From assembly GCA_021809755.1 (NCBI GenBank), contig JAJZJZ010000003.1, forward strand, positions 1 to 64,000: DNA of 64,000 nt, given 5' to 3'. Below the pieces are notes generated by a model. That model saw nothing but the letters and a program-made list of their open reading frames with translations, was not told where the DNA came from and did no database searches. This DNA is from Thermoplasmata archaeon (GTDB taxonomy: Archaea; Thermoplasmatota; Thermoplasmata; Thermoplasmatales; Thermoplasmataceae). Both the position numbers and the translations under genes were made by a program. The first letter of the stretch is position 1. Each line of letters begins with the position of its first letter. Shown here one piece after another: positions 7,819 through 16,678 of this stretch.

Positions 7819-9012
7819 TTATTCCTCGAAATAGTCTTTTTTGAAGTGGTATTTGAAGAGCCATTCGTAGTGACCATGGAGAGAGCCCCAGTAAATTTTT
7901 TCCATAACTTTCTTCTCCATATAGTTCATGGTTGACGGTTCTATTTTTTCAACTGGTCTGTCATATGTTCCCACTACAAATGTGGCTTTGTGAAAACCTG
8001 TCTCCATGGAACATTGTGTTCTTCCTGTGAATTTATATTTTTGTCCCGTACCAGTAATCTCCCCTACAATGTTATTGGCCACAACTATTCCCTCAAGATG
8101 GGCTTCAACTCCTGCCTTTGATATGGGTATGTTTGTTGTATCACCAATGGCAAATCCATTGTCATATGTTGTTATGTGAAGATCTTTCTTGTCTACCTTG
8201 ACCCATCCATCCTCATCTGACATATCTGAACCCTTGAGAAATCCTGCAGGTTTATGCGGAGGAGTCAGGAATAGGTAATCATATTTCAAAGTCTCACCCT
8301 CCAGTGATGTAATTTCCTTCTTTTCTGCATCAACAGTGTCTGTGTTAAATGCTGTAATACTCTCTATGTCTCTTCTTTCATACATGGGTTCTATAACTTC
8401 ATTTATTGATTCTGCTGAATATATCCTTGTAAATGGAGTAACATATATTATTTCGACGTCGTCTCTTATCCCTTTCTTCCTGAAGTGTTCGTGGAGCATA
8501 AATGCAGATTCATTCGGTGAAGGGGGACATTTATAAGGCAGCCCGCCTATTCCAACAACAATTTTACCAGACTTAATTGATGAAATACGGTTATAGATCA
8601 GGCTAGCGTTATATGCATCTGTATGGAAATCCATATTAGCTTGCTTGAGACCATCAATCTGATCATAATCAGGTGAAGAACCTGTGGATATTATGACATA
8701 GTCAAAATTGATCTTCTCACTGCTACCCTCAGTTTTTACATATCTGTTTGCCAGATCAACCTTTTCAACATTATCGTAGACCATTTTTACTCCTGGGGAG
8801 ACAAGTTTTTTCACCGGCCTCCTGATCTTCGATGGGTCGGTTCCCCTGAATGCAACTTCCAGATATCCCGGCTGAAATTCCTGTTCTCTCTTTTTATCGA
8901 ATAGCGTTATAGTTACTTCACCATTCTTTATCTCCTTTGACAAATCCTTAGACAGCTTGCTGGATGTTATAAGACCTCCAGCACCACTTCCGATTATTGC
9001 TATATTTTTCAT
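7819..9012 (-). CDS. SQR/FCSD-like FAD-dependent sulfur oxidoreductase
   Basis: A flavoprotein of the sulfide:quinone oxidoreductase/flavocytochrome c sulfide dehydrogenase group. The FAD site is IGSGAGG near the N-terminus, with a second flavin contact in FAIGDTTN. Only two cysteines exist in the whole protein, in YKCPPSP and in TQCSMETG. They match the two redox-active cysteines essential in SQR; the third, non-essential one is absent. A C-terminal amphipathic region could bind the membrane. It is the last gene of the DsrE-TusA-YedE operon, which argues for oxidation of sulfide or persulfide. The upstream gene ends at 9022. An AGGTGA motif five bases before the ATG at 9010-9012 supports this start over the GTG at 9021, which would add three residues. 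Confidence 0.8.
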   Translation of the reverse strand: MKNIAIIGSGAGGLITSSKLSKDLSKEIKNGEVTITLFDKKREQEFQPGYLEVAFRGTDPSKIRRPVKKLVSPGVKMVYDNVEKVDLANRYVKTEGSSEKINFDYVIISTGSSPDYDQIDGLKQANMDFHTDAYNASLIYNRISSIKSGKIVVGIGGLPYKCPPSPNESAFMLHEHFRKKGIRDDVEIIYVTPFTRIYSAESINEVIEPMYERRDIESITAFNTDTVDAEKKEITSLEGETLKYDYLFLTPPHKPAGFLKGSDMSDEDGWVKVDKKDLHITTYDNGFAIGDTTNIPISKAGVEAHLEGIVVANNIVGEITGTGQKYKFTGRTQCSMETGFHKATFVVGTYDRPVEKIEPSTMNYMEKKVMEKIYWGSLHGHYEWLFKYHFKKDYFEE

Positions 9013-9021
9013 TTTTATCAC

Positions 9022-10470
9022 CTATTGCGTTGTTTGGACTATTCTTTGGCTTTCTATGTTTCTAAAGTAGTGGAATGCCGTAATGGCAAGTCCAAACACC
9101 ATTACAAGTATTCCTGCGATTATCATTACTTCCCCTTCCTGCGTGATTAATGGTGATGCCACTTTATTTAAGTATTGACTATTGACATCCATGCTCTCAA
9201 TACCAATGGCCACTAATATGAGTCCGAAAATTACTGAAAATATTGCCTGCCCCAATAACTTATTGTGCGCTTTTGCCATTTTCTGTGGTTTATCTGGTTT
9301 TGATGATCTTTGAGCGAACGCCGTGCTGAGATAAATATATGTAAAGTAACCTGCAATACTTCCAAGTATTATTCCAACTGTAAAGACAAGTCCGAATATG
9401 GAAAGCCCTGCCAGACCGCTCCAGAAACCCCCTACACTGCATCCTTGGGCAATTCTTGCTCCTATGGCGATAATCATACCTCCTACAAATCCTATGGAGA
9501 GATCTCCGACTTTACTTGCAGAGCCTGAAGGTAAACGAATTTTGAATGTCCCTCTTACCATTGAGAATATTGCCGACCCCGCAATAATCATCAATATGAA
9601 AAATGAGAATGCACTTATTATTGGGATGGTTTGATACCAATTATGGGAAACTCCGCTCCCACCAAGATATAGGCCAAATGGTGCCAGAATATACTGTGAA
9701 AATAGAGCTACAGGCGTGGTTACCCCAAGGTAATTAAAAGAATGTCCTGCTGCAAAAATGAATGATGCAATCATTGCAAATGAGAAAACTGTACCTATGA
9801 AATATGGTGAGTTCAAGATGGCTTTTTTATTCAAAATAGGTGATTTTCCTGTGCTTGCTATTCTGTTTTTCCTCAACCTAAGGGCGACCCACAGAATTGC
9901 AAGGAAGAAAAGTATTCCTATGATGGCTGCTCCAGCTGTGGCTGGAATTCCGGGTAGGATTCCGGGAAGGTAATTCAAAGAGCTTCCGTTTGCAATGTTT
10001 CCGGTTCCGTTAAATTTCCACCAGTATGTGAGATCCATCCAGTTAAAAAGAGGGAATGCGAAAATTATTGATCCAAGTGCCAACCCCAGCAACTCCATCC
10101 AGTTAACAACATACCCTGATCCAGATTTCCAGAGCATACCGACCATGCACCCCTGTCCCAGCATCATACCAAAGCCGAAGATGAATGAGCCTAGAAGAGT
10201 AAACCATCCAGCACCGGGCATAAAGGCATATGCATCAACGACCGGAATTGCTCCAATTGCCACAAGAATACCTGTTCCCAAGGCAGAAACGGCTATGCTG
10301 ATAAGTATGATTTCATATATGCTACTGTATCTTAGACCCATAACCTGATGGGTTGCTATAACCATGCAATAAGTTTTCTTTTCTGCGTAACCACCAAAAA
10401 GAAAACCGAGAATGGCATAAAATATAACTGCAAGAATTGGAGCGTATATTAGAACTGGAATAGCGGTCAT
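9022..10470 (-). CDS. YeeE/YedE-family sulfur-compound transporter
   Basis: A 482-residue polytopic membrane protein of the YeeE/YedE (DUF395, Sulf_transp) family, whose characterised member takes up thiosulfate. It is an internal duplication. Two halves each carry the signature with a central cysteine, GQGCMVG (C108) and AQGCSVG (C344), inside Gly-rich helices. These cysteines form the relay for the sulfur compound. About 12 membrane helices are expected. ATG at 10470 is preceded by GGTGAT at good spacing. It lies between tusA-like and SQR-like genes, so it most likely imports thiosulfate or exports/imports sulfane sulfur handled by the DsrE and TusA proteins beside it. The exact substrate is inferred. 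Confidence 0.85.
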   Translation of the reverse strand: MTAIPVLIYAPILAVIFYAILGFLFGGYAEKKTYCMVIATHQVMGLRYSSIYEIILISIAVSALGTGILVAIGAIPVVDAYAFMPGAGWFTLLGSFIFGFGMMLGQGCMVGMLWKSGSGYVVNWMELLGLALGSIIFAFPLFNWMDLTYWWKFNGTGNIANGSSLNYLPGILPGIPATAGAAIIGILFFLAILWVALRLRKNRIASTGKSPILNKKAILNSPYFIGTVFSFAMIASFIFAAGHSFNYLGVTTPVALFSQYILAPFGLYLGGSGVSHNWYQTIPIISAFSFFILMIIAGSAIFSMVRGTFKIRLPSGSASKVGDLSIGFVGGMIIAIGARIAQGCSVGGFWSGLAGLSIFGLVFTVGIILGSIAGYFTYIYLSTAFAQRSSKPDKPQKMAKAHNKLLGQAIFSVIFGLILVAIGIESMDVNSQYLNKVASPLITQEGEVMIIAGILVMVFGLAITAFHYFRNIESQRIVQTTQ

Positions 10471-10483
10471 TCAAATCACCCAA

Positions 10484-10720
10484 CTATGCCTTCTTACCGG
10501 TCACCCTGATTGTGATTTCAAATGAATTTTCAATTTCCTTTGAACCCACAAATTCATTCCTTGTTCTTTCACACCATGCCTTTGAATCCGGCACTGCCCC
10601 CGGATCGTTTGCAACAAGAACAATTAGATCCCCATTCTGGGCCTTTTTGTAGGCTCTTATGAGATCTGTTATTGGCCCTGGACACGCTGTTCCTCTGCTG
10701 TCTACATTCAATGTTGTCAT
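10484..10720 (-). CDS. tusA: TusA-family sulfur carrier protein
   Basis: A small soluble sulfur carrier of 78 residues from the ATG (81 from an upstream GTG). It has the family hallmark CPGP, whose cysteine (C13) takes up persulfide, and the two-layer alpha/beta pattern with conserved Asp/Pro residues around NDPGAVPDSKAWC. A second cysteine, C46 in KAWCERT, is at the place seen in many TusA-like proteins. AGGTGA five bases before the ATG supports the shorter start. It follows dsrE with almost no gap and precedes the yedE-like transporter by 13 bases. In sulfur-oxidising archaea TusA and DsrE pass thiosulfate or persulfide sulfur between enzymes, which fits this operon. Confidence 0.88.
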   Translation of the reverse strand: MTTLNVDSRGTACPGPITDLIRAYKKAQNGDLIVLVANDPGAVPDSKAWCERTRNEFVGSKEIENSFEITIRVTGKKA

Positions 10721-10730
10721 TCTTTTCACC

Positions 10731-11156
10731 TCATAGCATAATTATCTGGTTCTCTGCTGATTGAATCATAAAGTTGGTTGCGCCAACAATATCTTCAACC
10801 ATGGGGTCGAGATCCTTTTTCTGTAGATTTAGTGCGCTGGACATTAAAGAACAAACGTATACCTTAACGTCGCCGTCTTTGACCGAGTTTTGAAGAAGTG
10901 CATGCCATCCTTCGAACTTGATTTTTCTGAGACCCTCTCTAAGCTGCTTCATATAATCTTCAAACCCCTTTGGTACTATTGCATCTTTTTCATATCCACC
11001 CTTTAGAAACAGAGGTAGGGCAGTACCCGTAACAAAAATTCTCAATGGCATGCCCAGATTAACTGCTGTTTGGGTCAGTACCCCAAGCATTACCATTTTC
11101 TCCTCCGTTCCTGTAGAAATAACAATTGATATTCCTTTATCCGCCATGTTCATCAT
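10731..11156 (-). CDS. DsrE-family sulfurtransferase
   Basis: A 141-residue protein of the DsrE/DsrF-like fold. The N-terminal strand ISIVISTGTEEKM and the later VYVCSLMSSALNL match the family. The single cysteine in VYVCS (about residue 105) sits where DsrE proteins carry their persulfide-accepting residue. First gene of the operon dsrE-tusA-yedE-SQR, it probably takes sulfur from or gives it to TusA. Three possible ATG codons lie at 11156, 11153 and 11147. An AT-rich box (gaaatatatta) about 20-27 bases upstream suggests a near-leaderless mRNA. A 16-base palindrome at 11204-11219 lies further upstream. Confidence 0.85.
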   Translation of the reverse strand: MMNMADKGISIVISTGTEEKMVMLGVLTQTAVNLGMPLRIFVTGTALPLFLKGGYEKDAIVPKGFEDYMKQLREGLRKIKFEGWHALLQNSVKDGDVKVYVCSLMSSALNLQKKDLDPMVEDIVGATNFMIQSAENQIIML

Positions 11157-11680
11157 CTCTTTACTTGGTAATAATATATTTCAAACAAAGCGATAAGTAC
11201 CATACCTTATTTATAAGGTGCATAAAAAATGAATAAGTTGCCATACAATTGTTGACAAAGCCTCATATAACCTTATAATGATATATTCATAATTTATATT
11301 TTAATAAGACCATACAAGCTTCGTTTCCCAATACATGATATTTCTTTTCATTTTCAAACATATTGTATGAGAATAGTGCATTTATATCATCTAAAAGTTT
11401 TTGAAATGAAATAGGTCTTTTCTGTGTTATTGACTGATTGATTCATTTAGACCCCCTGGAATCAAGGGGACAAGTTCATCTTTTTAGATTATAGATAGGC
11501 AAACATAGGCATATTTAAATGCATAAATATAAAGCAAATCTCAAATTATATAAATTCAATCCCTCAGAGCATTTATGACTTTTTCATAACTTATTGCAAA
11601 TAATATTTACCATTATATCTAAATATATATAAAATTAAGAGTTAGTCAGCAGATTTATTGGTATATACGAGTCAAGTAGT
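11157..11680. other. long gene-free region upstream of the sulfur operon
   Basis: About 524 bases, very AT-rich, with stops in every frame and no tRNA-like structure. It holds the promoter of the sulfur operon at its left end, the palindrome at 11204-11219 and an isolated ACCTTAT half-site at 11270-11276. Its length is unusual in this compact genome, so an unannotated RNA cannot be ruled out, but I see nothing that proves one. Confidence 0.5.
11204..11219. promoter_or_regulatory. palindrome upstream of the dsrE operon, possible operator
   Basis: ACCTTAT-TT-ATAAGGT has perfect 7-base arms about a 2-base centre, 48 bases upstream of the dsrE start and just upstream of its TATA-like box. Another copy of the half-site is at 11270-11276. 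Its location suits a regulator of the sulfur operon. The regulator is unknown. Confidence 0.45.
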
Positions 11681-12340
11681 TTAGTTGTGACTAACAACAT
11701 TGCTTTTACTAATGGCCTTAAAGTCAACAAATCCAAGCCATAATAATGCTATTCCTGCTAGTTCCGCATAGTAGAGGAATGCTGGGAAAGCAACGATATA
11801 CAATGTGCCTGCGATACTAACGACAATCACCCCTGCAATTATGCTGAGTAGCTTATTGTTTCTTGTCTTCCTATATGAAATGGCAGATATCAGGACTAAC
11901 AAAATTGCAGCCGGGAAAGTCGCGATAGAAGAGGCTATCGTAACCAAAATTGGCAGAGGCCCAAAAACAACTCCTTGAGTTATTATATCTCCTACATTTG
12001 TGGTTCCAAGAGAGACTATAAGAAATATGTCGGCTGCAATGTTGAAAATAATATATGCATCAGAAAGTCTCTTCTTACCTAGAAGAGTAACAGAGCCAAT
12101 GGCTAGAAACTCAACAAGTATTGCTACTAAGAAGAGATACAATCCCATTAATAGATCTGAGAAAATTCCAAAAGCAAATACGACTTCAATTGCAACGGAA
12201 ATCGAAAAAACCCATAGACCAGCTGACCAGTAGAAGAGGTTCCCTGTTCTTTTCCTTATAAGATTTATGGACATTATTAAAGAGAGCCCTACGCTTAGAA
12301 TAAGAATAATAATTGTTGATATCTCTGCCTCAATATACAT
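11681..12340 (-). CDS. seven-helix membrane protein of unknown function
   Basis: A 219-residue protein that is almost entirely membrane-embedded, with about seven helices and short loops. Basic clusters (NLIRKRTGN, GKKRLS, SYRKTRNNK) set an inside/outside pattern. I do not recognise a family. The length and helix count resemble rhodopsins, but the last helix has no lysine for a retinal Schiff base, so it is not one. The sensor halves of some archaeal signal-transduction proteins are also seven-helix, but no output domain follows here. It is transcribed divergently from the SQR gene at 12602 across 261 bases, so the two may share regulation. Confidence 0.6.
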   Translation of the reverse strand: MYIEAEISTIIILILSVGLSLIMSINLIRKRTGNLFYWSAGLWVFSISVAIEVVFAFGIFSDLLMGLYLFLVAILVEFLAIGSVTLLGKKRLSDAYIIFNIAADIFLIVSLGTTNVGDIITQGVVFGPLPILVTIASSIATFPAAILLVLISAISYRKTRNNKLLSIIAGVIVVSIAGTLYIVAFPAFLYYAELAGIALLWLGFVDFKAISKSNVVSHN

Positions 12341-12601
12341 CTAATTATTTCCTGTGTTATGACATTAACATAATGTTTAAAAGGTTTCCTTACAGGTCGT
12401 TTTTACATTAGCCAATTATCCATTTCACTTTGTTTATCAAGATTCTGTGTTCGTTTAGAAAAACTCTTTGGCGATCTGATTTAATATTTATGACGGTTTG
12501 CAAACTGTTTTCATTGTATTAGAGTTTTTTATTAGAATAACCCCACAAATAAGGGCATAATACAATCTTAAATAGTTATTGCTCATATAAATTAGATTTA
12601 A

Positions 12602-13843
12602 ATGCCGAAAGATAGCGATCAACGTGTTTTAAAAAAGAGGGTAGTAATAATAGGCGCGGGATTTGGTGGCTTAAGATTTTTATACGATATCAAAAAGCAA
12701 TTCAAGAATGATATGGATATTGTAATAGTTGACGAAAGAGAGACAAGTCTAGAAAAGCCGTCACTTGTCGAGGTTGCACTGGCAGGAAAACCCGTGAGTC
12801 ATACACAGATTCCAATAAAGAATATAGCCAAATCACAAAATGCGGAGTTTGTTAACTCAAGAGCAACTATGATAGATGCAGAAAAAAATCTCGTTACTCT
12901 AAAGGATGGATCTATCCTTAATTATGACTATCTTGTCATTGCCACCGGTGCAGTGAAAAATTACGATGCTATTCCTGGTTTCAAAGAATATGGATATTCA
13001 GTGTGCGACGATTATCAAGCACCAAGGATGTGGAATGCAATTAATAATTTCAAGGGGGGAAACATTGTTATTGGGGCCTCAAAAACGAAATGGGGTGAAA
13101 AGTCAACCGATATAAAACTAGATGCCCCTTGCGAAGGGCCAATAGGAGAAATAATGTTTATGCTTGATTTTTTCCTGAGAGAGCATGATTTGAGAGAAAT
13201 ATCTAGCCTTACTGTTTTTACCCCTGGTAAGATATTTTTTGATGATGTTGGACCTAAGATCCATAAGAAAATAGAACCGATAATCACAAAAAAAGGTATT
13301 AAGATCGTGACTGAAAAAGTCATCACCAGAATTGAAAAAAATTCAGTTCACTTCGAAGATGGTACAGAACTTCCAAGCGACCTCACGCTGGTAATACCTC
13401 CATATACAGGGCCAGAGTTAATCAAAGATTCTGGGTTAGGAGATGAATACGGTTTTATAAGAACAGATGAACACATGAGACATCCTCTACATCAAAATAT
13501 ATTCGTCGTAGGAGATTGCAACGCCAATTCAATGCCAAAGCTAGGTCATATTGCTACATTACAGGCTGATGTGGCAGCATCCTCTTTTGCAAATGAAATA
13601 ACTGGGAAAGGTAGTGTGATTAAATTCAAACCTGAAGTTTTCTGTATAATGAACAGAGGAGGAGTCGAGGCAACCTTAATTTTATCAGATACCCTTTTTG
13701 GTGGTAAGGTTGACAAGACACTGAACGGACCCATCGCTCACCTTATGAAATGGGGATTCGATACATATTCATACTATACCAGAGGAAAGTTGCCCCCCGA
13801 ACTTTTACAGAAATCACTGGAGACCATGCTTAAAGAATTTTAA
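12602..13843 (+). CDS. sqr: sulfide:quinone oxidoreductase
   Basis: A 413-residue membrane-associated flavoprotein predicted to oxidise sulfide to polysulfide and reduce quinone. FAD motif IGAGFGG (17-23), second flavin site VVGDCNANS (302-310). Cysteines at 135 (SVCDD), 177 (APCEGP) and 348 (VFCIM) coincide closely with Cys129, Cys178 and Cys350 of Acidianus ambivalens SQR as I recall them, so the full catalytic set is present, unlike the paralogue at 7819-9012. A Tyr/Trp-rich C-terminus (350-413) is the usual amphipathic membrane anchor. ATG follows a cttaaata TATA-like box by about 30 bases. Next to it lie the cytochrome bd genes (convergent), an obvious terminal oxidase for the quinol it makes. 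Confidence 0.85.
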   Translation: MPKDSDQRVLKKRVVIIGAGFGGLRFLYDIKKQFKNDMDIVIVDERETSLEKPSLVEVALAGKPVSHTQIPIKNIAKSQNAEFVNSRATMIDAEKNLVTLKDGSILNYDYLVIATGAVKNYDAIPGFKEYGYSVCDDYQAPRMWNAINNFKGGNIVIGASKTKWGEKSTDIKLDAPCEGPIGEIMFMLDFFLREHDLREISSLTVFTPGKIFFDDVGPKIHKKIEPIITKKGIKIVTEKVITRIEKNSVHFEDGTELPSDLTLVIPPYTGPELIKDSGLGDEYGFIRTDEHMRHPLHQNIFVVGDCNANSMPKLGHIATLQADVAASSFANEITGKGSVIKFKPEVFCIMNRGGVEATLILSDTLFGGKVDKTLNGPIAHLMKWGFDTYSYYTRGKLPPELLQKSLETMLKEF

Positions 13844-13909
13844 TAATAATTCCATAGGATTCAATAAAAGGGGTGTTACATTTTCTTTATTATCTTTATA
13901 AAAAGAGAA

Positions 13910-14890
13910 TCAGTTTTCTCCCTCTGCAATTGGTTCCTGATTTTCATTTTGGCTATTTCCAAAGTATATGTCAAAGAAAAAGTAGGTTAGTACAAGAAGA
14001 ATTGCTCCTCCTATTAAGGTTGCATAAAACATTTGGGTTTGCATTGCTGAATTATTTAAAACTGATGTAATCAGAAGGTTCTTGCCTAACAGGTAAGGAT
14101 ACTGTGAATATGCTAGAAAGAATATAGATATGGATAGTAATCCCTGAAATACTAGTTTGTTTTCAGCAATGTTCTTTGTTTTGTTGAACATCCAAAGCAG
14201 AGGAATTGATAAGGTAAAAATAATCGGTATTATAAATAGAGTTGAGTTGTTGGTATCTCCCATTTCAAAGATAGAAATCCCTGAAAGTAACATGCCCATT
14301 GTTGTAACTATAAAGGGTAGAAAAGGGTTTACGTCCAATCCATAATACACCGCTGCAAGTCCGAAGAAAAGTATAGCTATCCCTATTATGAATCCGTCGT
14401 CAGGAAGAAATGTGATGAATGAAATAAGATTAAAAGTTTCAGCATTGAAATTCAATCCGTGCCCACCAATGAATGCAGCATAGATCATAACTATCATTGC
14501 CCCAAGTACAAAAGTAACAATTGCATATGCTGAATAAAGCAGTCTTCTGTTAATGATTCGATTCTTTCTCTTCCACAGGTTTTCTGCTGAGATGATTAAC
14601 GTGTTTCTAAGGACATACAATATGAGAAGGATCAGAATATAGCTTATAAATGAATATGCCAATAATGGGAGAACGTCTGGCATAAGACCTTCCAGATTGA
14701 CAACATAGAAGACAAAGAAAGTTCCAGTAACTTCCCATATAGGGATTAAGAATTTGAATACCTTTTTCTCACTTTCCTTATACTTGAAAATTATGGCCGA
14801 TGCAGCCATCAGTTCAGTTGATGCAATAGTGAAAAACATTGCAAAGATTATGAGATTGAGTACCACTTCAATATCTATCGTTTGAACCAT
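13910..14890 (-). CDS. cydB: cytochrome bd quinol oxidase subunit II
   Basis: The 326-residue second subunit of cytochrome bd, with about eight to nine membrane helices. It pairs with CydA to reduce oxygen with quinol and has no heme ligands of its own in most families. The Trp-Glu of IWEVTGTFFVFY (about 55-66) and the helix pattern fit CydB. It is more divergent from bacterial CydB than CydA is from its relatives, as is usual in Thermoplasmatales. ATG is preceded by a strong GGAGGT at four-base spacing. The first 16 bases overlap the end of cydA, so the genes are translationally coupled. It ends convergently with the SQR gene. Confidence 0.82.
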   Translation of the reverse strand: MVQTIDIEVVLNLIIFAMFFTIASTELMAASAIIFKYKESEKKVFKFLIPIWEVTGTFFVFYVVNLEGLMPDVLPLLAYSFISYILILLILYVLRNTLIISAENLWKRKNRIINRRLLYSAYAIVTFVLGAMIVMIYAAFIGGHGLNFNAETFNLISFITFLPDDGFIIGIAILFFGLAAVYYGLDVNPFLPFIVTTMGMLLSGISIFEMGDTNNSTLFIIPIIFTLSIPLLWMFNKTKNIAENKLVFQGLLSISIFFLAYSQYPYLLGKNLLITSVLNNSAMQTQMFYATLIGGAILLVLTYFFFDIYFGNSQNENQEPIAEGEN

Positions 14891-16236
14891 TTTGACCTCC
14901 TTGCCCTTTCCAGTTCTGTTTCCACTGCGTCGTTTTTCAAAATTCTATATGCGAAATAGAAACAAAATGGTACGACTAGGAAATAAAAGACTATTATAGC
15001 AATACCCAGTGGAATAATTGAGGGAGAAGTGTTGGCTGCAGACTGTACAGTCATAACATTGTATATAATCCATGGCTGCCTTCCGACTTCATCTGTGACC
15101 CATCCACTATCATAAACTAAAGCAAGAAGAGGGCCGGAAATAATCATTCCATAAATGGGAAGGGTTGTTGTAATGGACTTTTTTCTGAGTAGTCTCCATG
15201 CTAGATAAAGGGCAAAAAGCCCAACAAGAAAACCCCCTCCAACCATTGTGTCGAAGGTGAGGTGAATGAATAATGGTGGCCACAAACTTTGAGGATACTG
15301 ATCTAAACCCGGTACAGTCCCCTTTCCAAATGTAAGGGGAAATGCAAGTAAACTCTGTAAATTAGGTATAGATATATCATAGAGAATTTTTCCTGAGGAG
15401 TATACTCCACCTATAATTTCAGCCGCTGACGTTGAACTGTTGAGATTTAGTTCAATTGCGGCGTATTTAAGAGGTTGTAGAGTAATAAGAAGCGAATCTG
15501 CAACACTGCCTGATATACCTGCAAGAGCTATTGAAATTAAACCCACGATTGCAACTATATTCAGACCCTTTCTGTATAATATTCTTCCATCTTCAGTTTT
15601 TGCTTTTATGAAGCTGTATGCAAGATACGTTCCAATGAGGAAGACCCCTGCAGCGATTGTAGCTGTTACTACATGAGCATCTTCATAAAATCCTGACGGA
15701 GTCAGTACTGCAGCTATTGGATTTATATTAATAAGATTCCCTGTCTTCAGATAATACGGTATGTTAAATCCAGAAGGGGTATTCATCCATGCATTTATCA
15801 GAGTGATGAAAACCGCTGACATAACGGTACCAACGGCAACCAATAAGGATAATGCCCAGTGTTTGTATCTGTTTTCAAAAAAGTCCCAGTAATAGAAATA
15901 AAGAACTAGTGAAATTGATTCTAGGAGAAAGGCGAATACTTCATAATAAAAGGGGAGGATATCCACCTTGCCCACAATTACCATGAAACTTGGCCATAAA
16001 GCAAAAAGTTCAACTGCAAGAACTGTACCACTTGCAGTCCCTACCGCAAAGAAAATTACGAATGCTTTGGTAAATCTCCTGGCCATTGCTTCATAGTATG
16101 GATCTTTCCATCTTATTGCAAGAAATTCAGCAAGAGATATGAGAATGCTAAAGCCTATACTCATGGTAACAATAAGAATATGTGAGGCTAATGTGAATCC
16201 CATAAGGAACCTGTCAAAATTTATTATTGATACCAT
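14875..16236 (-). CDS. cydA: cytochrome bd quinol oxidase subunit I
   Basis: Catalytic subunit of cytochrome bd: it oxidises quinol, holds the low- and high-spin hemes and reduces oxygen without proton pumping. The N-terminal INFDRFLMGFTLASHI carries the conserved His of the high-spin heme site, and the DEVGRQPW block with its invariant GRQPW is present before the last helices. The quinol loop between helices 6 and 7 looks short. About 450 residues and nine helices match the family. The ATG at 16236 gives the typical beginning; a GTG eight codons upstream (16260) is also possible. Genes are ordered cydA-cydB. With SQR nearby, the oxidase likely takes electrons from sulfide as well as from organic substrates. 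Confidence 0.92.
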   Translation of the reverse strand: MVSIINFDRFLMGFTLASHILIVTMSIGFSILISLAEFLAIRWKDPYYEAMARRFTKAFVIFFAVGTASGTVLAVELFALWPSFMVIVGKVDILPFYYEVFAFLLESISLVLYFYYWDFFENRYKHWALSLLVAVGTVMSAVFITLINAWMNTPSGFNIPYYLKTGNLININPIAAVLTPSGFYEDAHVVTATIAAGVFLIGTYLAYSFIKAKTEDGRILYRKGLNIVAIVGLISIALAGISGSVADSLLITLQPLKYAAIELNLNSSTSAAEIIGGVYSSGKILYDISIPNLQSLLAFPLTFGKGTVPGLDQYPQSLWPPLFIHLTFDTMVGGGFLVGLFALYLAWRLLRKKSITTTLPIYGMIISGPLLALVYDSGWVTDEVGRQPWIIYNVMTVQSAANTSPSIIPLGIAIIVFYFLVVPFCFYFAYRILKNDAVETELERARRSKWFKR

Positions 16237-16433
16237 GGTTCCTATTCCTATTACTCCCACAACTAAATACTTTATGAATAGAAAATCTGTTCAGGAAAAG
16301 GTGTATTTACCTGTTATGTTATCTGCCTATAGTTCTAATTAATAGAGCAATCTTGTGATCCAAACTAATAATGCGTCTTAAGGTAAAGAAAAATATACTT
16401 TACAACTTATTAAACTCCCATCAATATGATATT

Positions 16434-16664
16434 ATGAATCAGGAAGTAAAGCTGAGAATATACGGAATGACATGTGAGGATTGTGTAGCCACTATTACCA
16501 GAGGCCTCAAAGAACAACCTGGAGTTCTGGATGTTAATGTTTCTTTAAAAAATGGAACTGGTATAGTTAAGGTAAATTCAGATGAGATAAATCCGAAGGA
16601 ACTCCTAAAAAACAAGGTTTTTGTTAAGCCTTCCCACTATAAAGCCACACTCTTGGAAGATTAA
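16434..16664 (+). CDS. heavy-metal-associated (HMA) domain protein, MerP/CopZ-like
   Basis: A small cytosolic metal-binding protein of 76 residues with the HMA motif GMTCEDC (C14, C17) and the ferredoxin-like beta-alpha-beta pattern (VTITRG-like helix, then VLDVNVSL and GIVKV strands). It could bind Hg(II), Cu(I) or similar thiophilic ions. The open frame extends upstream to 16371, but the ATG at 16434 gives the usual domain start, and a TATA-like cttattaaa lies about 25 bases before it. It ends 14 bases before the MerA start, whose Shine-Dalgarno lies between them. The pairing suggests that it hands Hg(II) to the reductase, as the N-terminal HMA domain does in other MerA enzymes. Confidence 0.88.
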   Translation: MNQEVKLRIYGMTCEDCVATITRGLKEQPGVLDVNVSLKNGTGIVKVNSDEINPKELLKNKVFVKPSHYKATLLED

Positions 16665-16678
16665 GGAGGATGGATTCT

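Noticed and set aside
11454-11471. CCCCT/AGGGG hairpin with a 7-base loop in the long gene-free region
   Set aside because: A five-base stem alone is weak; no adjacent gene or T-run makes it a clear terminator or RNA.
11681-12340. Possible rhodopsin, because of seven helices and about 219 residues
   Set aside because: The seventh helix has no lysine for retinal and none of the usual Asp/Trp/Arg residues of microbial rhodopsins are recognisable.
12379-12393. AAAAGG-TT-TCCTTAC-like sequence resembling half of the ZIP-gene palindrome
   Set aside because: The left arm does not match and the spacing differs, so it is not counted as a second operator.
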